This document shows positions 38,406 to 50,400 of a DNA stretch of 64,000 nucleotides, in pieces. Made by a program: the position numbers and the translations under genes. This DNA comes from Acanthaster planci (Eukaryota > Echinodermata > Asteroidea > Valvatida > Acanthasteridae): contig NW_019091368.1 of assembly GCF_001949145.1 (NCBI RefSeq), forward strand, positions 152,008 through 216,007, read 5' to 3'. The notes below the pieces were generated by a model. That model had not been told where the DNA came from and searched no databases. It worked only from the letters and a program-made list of their open reading frames with translations. How positions within the stretch are numbered: the stretch's first letter is position 1; every line of letters begins with the position of its first letter.

Positions 38406-41400
38406 ATGGAGAACAAGCCAGCCAATGGATCGACCGGTCAGATGACAGCAGCCGAGGTGGCCGACCATGCACAAGACCCCGACCCTCGGGAGACCGGAGA
38501 TTCCCCGACCAGGGTAGGTGTAGACAAAGACAGCGTACATGTACTATGCTCACTGAGGGGAGCTGTGGCGTTGATACGGGGAGGTCGCAAGCAAAAAGCT
38601 CCATTGTTCTGACATGTTCACTCTAAAAAGAATCAGTCAAATTTGACTAGAATTCAGTAAAAATTTGACTAGCTCTTCAAGGTCACCTTTGTGTTACTGT
38701 AAATTAGTCAACCTAACTAGATTTTTTTCCCGTCAGTTCACTGATATTTCAAAGAGCATCGAATGGGAATCTTGTCAGAAAGCATGATTTGCCAACGTGG
38801 GTGTTTGACTGAATCCGTTGTCAATTTTGAACATTTTGACTAGGTTGTTTTGAGGGTGCAATGCTGCATCCTGCCTCCACTTTCTTTCATCATGCATCAT
38901 CTTATAAGGATTAGTCATCGCAGGAATGCGCCAAATACATGAATCTGAGACTGAGACGAAATCCGATGTTGTTTGGAAATACATTTTCTTGACTCCTCAT
39001 TGGCTTGGTACATAACCGCTGAAGTAGTTAGGATGCAACTTTCTTTAGAAACATTTTACTAGAAGCAAAATGTGCCTCGGGCAGTTTGCCTATCTTTCCC
39101 CCGCTGAATACGCCTCAATAAAAGGGGGAAGGGGAACATGAATTTGTTTATTTGATGAGCAATCGTTTGGCTGTCAGTGTCAGGACAAACGCATGTGGGA
39201 GCAGCTGTAATTAGGCCCTTATGTTGAAGGTTTGTCTCGACGAATCGCGAAGAATTAAACAACCACCAAACAAACAAAAAACCCAAAGCAATGTTCTGGG
39301 TAACTTCATAACCTTGGCACAATCTATAGGTCGTTGCAGCATGGTTGGAGAGTCTCGTAGAACAGAGCTGTTGTCTTAACCTTAGAATGTGTCTGAAATC
39401 TTGTTGGAGATGAAACTTGCACATTTTATCGCTATCACTGTACTTTGCTTGGGAATGACAAAAAGTCGGATATTTTGTCAGAAACAATTCCGACATTTAG
39501 GATTGCATTCGATCTATGATCTTCGTGGTTAACAATGCACGTGGCATTTAATGATCGGCTTTTGTTGTTTGATATGAATAATTGCTTCATTAATGTGAAA
39601 AGATGGCGTATGCAGTCAGTTATATATAATGACTACACCCTCAATTACCGCCCTTCTCCTGCAACGACGACGGTCAAATTGTCGACTGCCTGCCACGCCA
39701 AATTCCACCGTTTGAAAAAAAAGATTACATACCCGTTTAACTGAAAGCTGGGGTCGTTTCCACATGTGCTGGATAGAATAGCGTTTGGCCGACGGTTTTC
39801 ACAAACTTTTAACACGGCAGGAGCAGTAGTGTGCGCGGTCTTGCTGCCCGCATCATCATAGCTGGACAACCTACGCGTTATTTTGATCAAGCCACGCATA
39901 ATAATTCAGGGATGGGGAAAAAAGACCGAATATTTTGTATCGGTATAATGAGCAGAGACGCCAGTGCTATTTCATCCGAACTAAGTTTGCTTTTGTCTTT
40001 CGATAGTTCCATGAACCTTAAGGTAAACCAGCTGACCGTGCTGCATGGCAGTCAGCTGACCTCGGGTCAGGAAATAATACATGTACCGGCACCTCTGCGT
40101 GCATTGTTTTTCGCGTATTCATTGTTCTGCATGATGAGTTAAGGATGGAGTTAAGCCTTGTTCCCATTGGACTTTTTTGGTTAACTTACCGCGACTTTCC
40201 TGTAGAATTACTAAATTAAATCCAGGGGTAACATACGGTAAACTAACGTCCCTGTCAACTTACCACGATCGCGAACAGGCCAAATTTTATTTAATAAAAA
40301 CTGTGGCCAGTGGCGTGTCCATGTCGGGGGGGGGTGAATTTCCAAAAAAAAATGATTGTTCAGTTATTTTCATCCTTACGATAGCAGTCATCTGCACCCC
40401 CAAAGGCGGTGGTACCGTTTCTAGAGCGCTTTCGGTTCCTTGATACCAAACTAAAACAGACGAACAAAAACAAACTGGATACGCCACTCCCCGTGTAGCA
40501 TGTGCTGAGTGCGTGCACAATCGCGGGCCGAAGAATGATCATTGCCCGGCGCCCAACCGAAGTCCAACGTGGATTAATGATTTCCGCGACGGACTTCCAG
40601 AACTGCAAGGCACATCACCTTAGCTCGGGGTTACATGTGCCTTACAGTTCTGGAAGTAGGCATGATCTGCCAGGCTAGCGTGATAATGGCCTTGCTTATC
40701 GTTGGCCTTAATAATATTTTAATGTACTCTGGTGTGCCAGTGGGAATTAAAGCAAAATGATGGAATTTTAACGGATGGAAGTGTTTGAGTTTGTTTTTGC
40801 ATTCAATTGGGGACTCTGAACAATAGAGGACAATAAGGTCCCCGATTGACAGAGGGTCCCCGATTGACAACTGTGTACAAAACATATGGGTGGTCTTCTA
40901 AAAAAGTTGAAGTACAAACAAAAGAGGAACAATAGGGGGTCCCCAGTTGCAGGCAAATACACACCTGTGTGCGCGTTTGTTTTCGTTTTTCGCCCAAATT
41001 GGCGTTAGTTGCGTGACAATTTTATCGAAATTTGAGAGATTTGGCAGGGAATTACCCTCTTCATTTTTCTCCAAATTTTTTGCATTGTTCCCAAAGATCG
41101 TTTTCCTGTATATCATACTGAAACCCTTAACCACTTTTGAACGACTCTATTCAAATAAAAAACCATTACCTAGGCCTATACCTGCATGCATGCAATTCAA
41201 ATTAAGTGGAGCCTTAGATGCAAATTAGATACCGGTTGTAAAATGGCACGATTGCATGAAACACTTGAACAAGAAAGCACGAATTTTGTAAAAGCACATT
41301 GACCTCTCCACACTATGACACGGAAATCCATTATCTAATTAATTTTCTGGGATCAACGGCATTGGTAGTGCGGCAGGTTATAATACCGTGCTGCCAATGC

Positions 41401-44400
41401 CGTTGACCCCAGGTACAATAATTTGTATATCAGCGCACAGGATCAGGAATGTGTGCACGTTTGTAATCAAAAGTACTTATTCCCAGCTACACCTGCGTAT
41501 ACCACAGCCGCTTCCATCCCCATCTTTTTGGAAAGGCGAGGTGCTGCCTTTTTTCAAATTACGGTACCCGCATCTTGCCTTACCGTCCATTGAGAGACAT
41601 TCGGCACGATTAATGTGAATTTCGTAATGTCATTTCCCATGCATGCTTCAGCTCAGACCATGCATTCCTATGTTTATATTGTAATTGATGGTACCAGCAC
41701 AAAAAAAAACATGTGCCAGCAGCTATACTTAGCCTTTTCAGGGGCGAATCCAGGATCTTTTTTATTGTTTTTTTGCCGGGGACCGGGGTCAATTTTCTCG
41801 GGGGGGGGGGGAGCTAGGGTTCTGTATTTTGTCGCTGTTGTTGAAACCATTTTAACGTTTTACTCTTCACTAAACATGCAAGGGATTATGATCTTAGAGG
41901 GGGTTGCACCCTTTAAAAGTAAGCTGCTAGAAATGGCAATGAGAAGGATGTTGACCCCCCCTCATTCGCACCCGCTTGTCGCAATTTGTATTTTGCGTTG
42001 ATTAAAACAAGACAACTTAAAAGTTGTTTAAAGGCCTCGGGTAATAACGCTATTTATACATTTGGGAATTTCAATTGGTATCATCTCTCTTCCAAATTTT
42101 ATTTCCGTGGAAATGATCATTATTCAAAATAGGTTGCCCTTTAGTTTCCGAAATGTCAGACCTCTGTCTCCAACGTACGCTTGCGTGTACGCATTTTGAA
42201 TGTGACCGTATGAAGACTCGTTCATACTTCAGGCGAACGTGAAAGGGACGCGAATTTGACGTCACGAAAGATTTGCAGCCAAATTTCGCTCGAGTTGAAA
42301 TGTGTTCAACTTTTGCGAATTCGCAACGTGAAGTTGTTTTTACTTTTGCGCAAAGTCTTTTTAGAGTCTCTAGTTTGCCCGTTTGACCTTGTTGATGAAG
42401 ATAGAGTGACTTTTAATGGGCGAAAATTCCGGGGGATGGGGTTTTAAAACCCCATCCCCGCCACATTTGGGATGGGGAAGTGGGCTATTGAATCCCCCCA
42501 TCACACACACACCCAAATGTGTATTTGCCTGCAACTGGGGACCCCTATTGTTTGTACACAGTTGTCAATCGGGGACCCTCTGTCAATCGGGGACCTTATT
42601 GTCCTCGATTGTTCAGGGTCCCAATCGAATGCAGAAACAAACTCAAACACACCCACCCCACCTCCGCACACACTTTTCATAGCAAGAAAAAAAAATGAAA
42701 GCGGATTGTAAAGAATTTTTGTACTTCCCAACAGTCAAAATGATATTCAACGGCACTCAAAAAGGGAGACCATTATCAAATAGGCCACAAACACGCGGCT
42801 TTGACGTAAGTACAGAATGTACATCTGTATCATGAGTATCGCTCCCGTGTCAGCCCCCCCCCCGCTTTTAAAATTCCCATGGCCGGCCAATTCAACCCCC
42901 CCTGCACAATTCCCCATCCCTCCCCCCAATCTCCAGCACAAATTTACGTCACTGATGACTTGTATTGCAGTCATTTCTCTTCATTGAGACATCCTATATA
43001 ACCTGCTACCTTCACCAGTTTTTTCTCGCATGTGTCAATATGTCGGTACCTGGGCTGCTATCAGCCTACAGACGCTCTCACAAAGGCGACCTTTTATCTA
43101 GATAGACTTTTAACAAGATATCTAGCTAAGCTTCTGGGATACAGCTTTTTAATTACACATTACCAAGTTAATCATCAATGCTACTTTTTCCACAATGATT
43201 TTACGGACCTTGGAGAATCGAACCGGGGTATTAACAGTGAGGTTCCAAAGTTCAGATTTTACGTGTATGTGTTTCAATAGCCGAATTGTGTTTCTGACAG
43301 ACTCAGTTCCCTTTTGGGGGGCCAGGGAGGGGTGGATTGAGAGGTAGGAACTATTTGATTCTGCCGAATTGGAATAATAGTTCTAATAAACCAATCAATT
43401 GCAGGAACAGTTCAGTCGTGCCGAGCCTTTAGCCTGTTCGAAGAGCTGGAAAGTCCGCAAGTCTCACAAAATCTCGTTGGTCGCCCCTCCACGAAATAAA
43501 GCTCTTTCCATCCCACATACCGAAAACTTTACACTTTTTAAGGATTCTTTCAATTTATCACTGGATAAGCCGAGTCTGCAGAGGCATCCAACGACATCAG
43601 CTTGGAGATTTCCTTTCCATTTATGGATACCTTTTTAAAGTGCACTTTGGCAAAACTAATTTTGCAATAAGGGGACGATGTCCCACTAACTGGAAGGACG
43701 AAGGTAAATCGGCAGTCAGTGTAAGTTGGGGGTGGCACGGGAACCACCGGGAATTAACCTTCACTTAGACTCAGCCCCCACCCTGCTCTCGTCAGAAGAC
43801 CGCTCACCTGATGTAGGCTATTTTTTAAAGGCGCGTGCGGGCTCGAGAGTAATGGTCACTTTCCTAACCTCTGAATTATTTAAACTGCGCCGATAAGAAT
43901 GATGTAGGCTGATTGCGTTGGCCTTATCTATTACAATGTCAAACATCGAACGATCCCTTCATAAACACCTTTGAGAACAATAAAACTGTACAGGTTGAAC
44001 TGTGTAGGCCCTGATCACACACCCGCCCACCGTCAGCATCTCTCGTCGTATCCCTTCTTTGGTGGCGTGGCTTGGGGTTGTGGCTTGAGTGCTAAAACGG
44101 AGTGGAGGACCGAAGAGCAAATTCGGCACATTCGTGGCATGGAAGCAAAAAATTCACGACAGAGATATTTAATACACACCAGTTACAACAAATTTTCAAA
44201 TCAATTATTGCTCCATAATAAGCATAACATGTGTTAGCCTGTATGACACGAACACTCTAAGCAACGGGCAAACAACACTGCGACTACGCGCCCGCCCGCC
44301 TTAATTCGAACCATCATGCTTGAAAAGCTTCTACACGTATCATTTTCTGATGGAAATGGGCAATCAGCGCTCTTTTATTTTCAAAAATGCATCACTGTGG

Positions 44401-47400
44401 GTAGGCGCACCTATTGTAGGCGCACCTGTTGTAGGCGCACCTGTTGTTTCTTCGAATTAAGAATGGGAAGTCTTGTAAGGGGGAATTGTTGTGTTGCTCT
44501 GGAGTCGGAAGTTTTCGTGGAAAAAAATCTAGGCACATTGCTTCGTAATTAGCAACGAAAATCGCAAGCTGCTCCGAACATGGTTGATGAACAAATTGGC
44601 GACAGACGTAATAACCGTGAAACTGATTAACTTGGGGCCTTTACCGCGTTTAGTACTTGGGGCTAAACGGCGTCGGATCGGTCGATCGCGACTCGCTGCA
44701 CTGAGTAAATTTGCCATTCGCTCGTTTCCGAACTGCGGTGCTTTCCCAACTAGGGCCTATTCCTGCGTGTGTTAATTGCGGGATCGCTGTTAACCATTAA
44801 AGACTGGAGACATTTTTTCTTTGCCTAATATTGACTATTAAACACCTCAGATGCGTCTGTGAACCAACACGGACAAGTAAACATTTCTCTTCCTGGCAAA
44901 ATAGCAATCATTTATTGCTTGTGTAATGTACTGAATATTATTCGGAGGATTCAAGAAAATTGTGCTGTCAAGCGTCGAGTCTAGTATGCTTTAAACATTC
45001 TTTCAGGATGAAATCAAATGTCTTCTCAGAATGTTGCAAGAATTACGTCTTCAATCTCCAACCGATGTTTTCTGGTTAAGAAAATAAATGCATAGATAAA
45101 GGAAAATAACAGACTGTCTATTACGTGACAAACTTAACGATAGAAATCTTTATACCAAGTTTCATATTGCCTTAATCCCAATGTCACCGGTGACGGAAGG
45201 GGGGGCATTGCCAGAAATTACTCACTGGGGTTCACCTCTGAGAAAAGATCGCTTAATGCTTGCTTCTTGCTCGGTAGGCCTACTTCCTCAAGAAAAGAGA
45301 ATCAGAGCTAACAAAATCTTTGAAAAATGTTCAGCATTATTACCGGTACCCGGTAGCTGAATAAGCCAACGTCGAGGTTTTCCTCCCGGGATGATAGCAC
45401 ACTTTTGTAAATATGAAAATATCTTCAGCATTAAAACTGAAAGGTGACAGAATAGCTTTACCGTTTGAAATTGTGAAACGAAAATTGAACGTGATGTTAA
45501 CTGGGAGAGGCCTAAACTGAAAGGAAGATTTGCAGAGATCAGTTGGTGATGATAATCGACTGGTTCACGTCGACCTCAGCGATACTTATATTCGATAGGG
45601 TTATTCATTGTCGACAAAACCTTTCCTGACACTTGAATTAATGGTCAGAGTTTCAGACAGGAACACCGTTGTGTAAATTACTCTCAACCCGTCGAAAAAC
45701 ACCGTTTTGTCCCAACGATCGCGCCCAACACATCCAGGCCATGTTGGGAGTCAGTGAATCATTATTGTAGTAAACAAATTGTAGNCGTTAAGACTACCAA
45801 AGACATCCAAATTTCACGAACAGGAACAATCGAGGGGATTGCAGTTTGGAGGAATAAATGAAATGCTTTGACGATTGAAACTATATGAGAAATATTGGGC
45901 ACATAGAAACCTTTTTGACAGGGTATAGGCCTGTCCCTTCTTTTTTCGGGTTTATGTTTTGGGCCAAGGATACAGAGGTAGTCCAATCAAACTGGCCCAA
46001 GTCCAGGGCTTTGTCATTCCAAACTGTTGCCCAAACTCGATTCCAACCTTTCATGCCACTGTTGGGGCACCACCAAGCAAGGTTTTGGGAATGGTGCCAG
46101 TAATTAATTAGGACTCCACAACTTGCTTCTTTAAATATTTGGTCATGATCTGTTGATAGCAGAGTCCTAGTTACACATGGTCCCAAGTTCCCAACCTTAT
46201 TGTAGCATAGCATCTTCCACTGTGGAGCTGGGACTTTTACCAACGAGCCTATCACAAGACCTCCTGCAACATTTCTGATGATGCAGGGAGGCTCACGGCT
46301 GGTTCATTTTCATTTACCAAGAGGGGGAAAGGTTGATTGGTCATCTGTGGTCATGGCTTTCTTCATGAATGAGAAAGAATTCTATATACGGACAGCCATC
46401 TGAAAGCACGAACAATAACAAGACCTGAAACATCAAATTTAGCATTGGAAATACTGAGGTATTCACTTTGAAAAAACTTAAATTTTGTCAGACCAGTCTT
46501 GTAGGGTTTGCGCACAGGGTGTCAAGTGGCTTCCCTTTTGGAATTAGTTCCTGATTAATTGTTGGCAGGAGTTTCAATGCAAGCATCCATCATCAGGGAT
46601 TCAGCCATTCCGGTTGGCATTGCAGAGGGTCTTCTTCACCTTCCCTCTCTGGGACCTTGGGTGGAATCCCACCCATGCCAACAAGTGGATTGAATGGCTA
46701 ACAAGTGGATTGAATGGCCAACAAGTGGATTGAATGGCCAACAAGTGGATTGAATGGCCAACAAGTGGATTGAATGGTCCGGCCCCATCTTTTAATACTT
46801 GTGTCCTCGAATGTGTCTTAATTTTTTTCCTACTGTTGAAACCCGGCATACTGATTTTTTTTTATCAAACTGCCAAGCTTACATTTCTTGTGTACTTTGT
46901 AGGAACCCTTGATTTCGTTTCCTGAGGAAGGTTTTTGTAAATTAATTTATGACTGATTTAATGTCTTTTTTTTTCTAAATGGCAGCTTGACGAGGAAGAT
47001 GACGGAAGTAAAGTCAAGCTACAGCGACAGATCTCTCTGGTGAGCGGCGTAGCTATCAATGTGGGAACTATCATTGGTTCGGGGATCTTCGTGTCCCCAA
47101 AAGGTAACTTGAAAATGGAGGAATCTTCTTTTTTTTACAGATAATGCAAATCTGCTTTGGCATCCTTCACCTTTCCTGTCATGATATGAGTTGCATCCCT
47201 TACAGGATCTCAGAGGGATATGTTGTTACCCTTTTTCTCCCTTGCCTCCTTGCAGGTGTTCTGTTGGGAGTAAGCTCAGTTGGAATGACCTTGGTGGTAT
47301 GGGTCCTAGCTGGCATCATCTCTCTCCTGGGAGCTCTTTGCTTTGCCGAGCTGGGCACCATGCTGCCTTCCTCAGGCGGCTTTTATTTCTACCTGCGGGC

Positions 47401-50400
47401 CATCTACGGCGAGTTTGTGGCCTTCTTGTATCTCTGGGTCTCACTGATCATGCAGGTGCCAGCCTCCTGCGCGGTGGTGGCCATCACCTTTGGTCGCTAT
47501 GCCGTCCAGCCATTCTTCCCTTCTGCCGACTGTGGACCGCCCATGGCTGCGATTCAGCTTCTAGCTTTGAACTCTTTATGTGAGTGTGCCATGTTCCATA
47601 ACAGTGCAATCATCAAAATGAAAACAATAAAAACTTTCTAAAAGCTGCTTGTCAAGAATATATTCATTGAAGACAAGGGAAGTAAACTTTGGACGAATGA
47701 GAATCTTTGAGGGATTGAGAAGTAAACCCTGTGGGGTTTTGCCAAGCACAATGGGAGCTTTATATTTCTCTCGCGATAAGAAAGTGGATTTTGGAACCAG
47801 CAGATTCAAATGTCAGGTCAGTTCACAACCAACAGAGTTGAGTAAGACAGACTCTGCAGTGCTGTCTGTAATTAAGGATCCAGCATTAGTCCTTGTACCA
47901 TGCCTATTTTCATTAAACAGTGTTGTTTTAACTTCATTCCAAAGGTTAATACTCCTCTGACTCAAGAAGCGAGTCTTACATAAACAGGTTGTTAGAATAA
48001 TCCCCTTTTTAACCAAGAGAGATATCTTTTTGATGTAGTCACAAAGATTTCAACACTTCACAGGAACACCCATCCGGACAAATTTTCAAACCAATGCAAA
48101 TCTCTACAGAGCCAATTTGGCACATCACACTGTTGTTTATCACCAATTTCCTTGGTATTTAAAACCTGAGAATATTTCTTTACTAGTTAAGGTACTCTTT
48201 TGCCAGTTCATTTTTCTCAGAATTCTCAAAAATCCTCTTGTTATCGATATCTGAATACATTTGCACCGTGCTTCCTTACAGTGCTGTGCGGTTTCTTCAA
48301 CATCTTCAGTGTTCGCCTAACAACCACAGTGCAGAATGTCTTCACTGTATTCAAGATGTTGGCATTGACCATCATCATTGTTATGGGTTGTGTCCAACTC
48401 TTCAAAGGTGGGTTTAAGAGTATTTGTCCCTTCATGCATAAAACAGTAATCTTTGAAGTGCTACTTTTCCTTCACAATCCTACAAAACTGATGGGTTTTG
48501 ATGGTTCTTAGAGGTCTAGGTTTTACCTGTTTTCTTATAACTTGCGACACATTCACAATGTGAGACTTGTGACAAGAAAGAAAGAGAACAAATTTTAAAT
48601 TGGAGTGTCAAATGTCATCTGTGCATGCTATGTTAACTTATTGTCAATTTTTTGTTTAGATGTTGATACCTTGGCTGTACTTGTTTTTTGCAAAAGTTTA
48701 TTTTCCCAATGCACAGAGAAAAAAAAAAGAAAAAAATTTCATTTTTGAAAGGAATTAAATCAAATTGCATCAACTGAAATGGATTGTTTTTGCAATTTTG
48801 GTTGTGTTTGGCTCAGTGTCGGTGGATGTTGTGGAACAGTTGGATAATTTGTGGACACCCTTTGCATTTAATGGATACCTGACAATGTCTACTGAACAAA
48901 CCATGGACACCGCTGTCCTAAATGTGCATGGCCATGAGGACCAAAACAACTGGGCACAATTACTTATCTAAGTTACATACAAATCGAGAGTTTTTAATGT
49001 TTTGTTCTATTCAAAAGGGGAAACAGCTAGTTTTGAAAACTCATTCGAAGGGACAACTTATGCTGGTCTTGGCAATGCCCTGTATTCTGGATTGTTCTCA
49101 TATGCAGGCTGGTAAGTTCAAAACTTTTTCATTTGCATTTTGAGGTTTTTGTGCATCAAATCTCAATTTAAAATCTTAAATTTGAAAGCAGTTTCTGTCA
49201 ATAGTTCAACTTGACTTTTTTCCAGAGCATTTCAGAGCAGGCAGATGTGAAACTAATGATTCAAATTAAGGGAAAAAATTCTTTCTTCGTGCCAAAGCTC
49301 TTCAACAAGATGACAAGATTTCGCAATCCTTTGACAGTTTCTTGCAGTATACAATTAAAACTCTGTGTTCAATTTAAATGTTTCTTTCCCACGCTGACTA
49401 CATTATTCTTTGCCCCCCTTAGAATGACAGGATTGACCAGATCTCTACCTTTGTCATCTTAATGTATTCTTGTTTGGCACTGCTCAGGTATAACTTGAAT
49501 AATGTTGTTGAGGAACTACGAAATCCACACAAGTAAGTTTGAAATTCCTTCAACCTGCTCTTACGTAAGCTGGCATGGTTGTTGCCAAGGAGATGATGCA
49601 CAGTTTTTATATGTCCTGGACTCAGTCCAAATTTCCAAATGATTACAGCTCTTTATACCCAAATGTTGATGTAAAACCAAAATTGCTTACTAAAATACGG
49701 CTTAGCTTTCACATAAGACCCAGTCACTTTGAAAAGTATTGCCAAGAAAACTGGGTAATAGTCAGATGCCACATTTGATAATTACTGCTAGGAAAATTCT
49801 CCCAAAAGATTGAGAATCGCATGAATACACAGGCGTGGGCAAACTGTCAAGATATCTGTATATTTCCACAGGAATCTACCTCGCGCCATCTACATCACCA
49901 TGTCTATTGTGACAGTCTTCTATGTATTTGCCAATGTTGCCTACTTCACTGCCATGTCGCCCCAGGAACTGCTCGCCTCCGATGCCGTTGCCGTGGTAAG
50001 GCAGTAAATCAATTGGATTAAACGCTGCGTCTGAATGATGTATCAAGAGGTCTAGATCCAGGTCTTTGCTGGCTACAAACACATGGGCACGTACCACGGT
50101 TGTAGTCCAGTCCATCACAAGGTCAAGTGAGTCCATCATGGACCATCCAGTCGCACGTCAAGTCACAAGCTATTTAAGTGAGCTGTGACATGAGCATTCC
50201 TTTGTCACTGTCCATCCTATTACTTGTGACTGGTCTCATAAGAAGGACTATTGATTGGATTTGTGAAGGGATTCTTGTTCAGAGCACCTTGTGTTGGTCT
50301 TGACTACTTTTTTAGTACATGCTGACAGAAGATGTTACTGTAATTACGAAAATCTGCTTTCATATTTGTCATGTCAGTTATTGTGCTGTAAAAGAGTCCA

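Larger units (their letters stand above)
38514..46985 (+). other. SLC7 intron 1 (8.5 kb, repeat-rich)
   Basis: This is the region between coding exons 1 and 2. I see no nested gene. It contains the foldback elements at 40308-40489 and 41347-41412, an inverted repeat pair (40781-40970 and 42519-42650), a perfect palindrome at 42432-42459, a 15-bp tandem array at 44401-44445 and a 20-bp array at 46681-46780. One N is at 45785. Several G- or C-homopolymer runs mark further repeat ends. Confidence 0.7.

Noticed and set aside
39059-39496. 145-residue minus-strand frame in SLC7 intron 1
   Set aside because: Low-quality composition, no motif and no homologue recognised. A frame of this length is expected by chance in 64 kb.
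43195-43235. tRNA-like B box on minus (GGTTCGATTC)
   Set aside because: The T stem does not pair and no acceptor stem or A box lies at the right distance.
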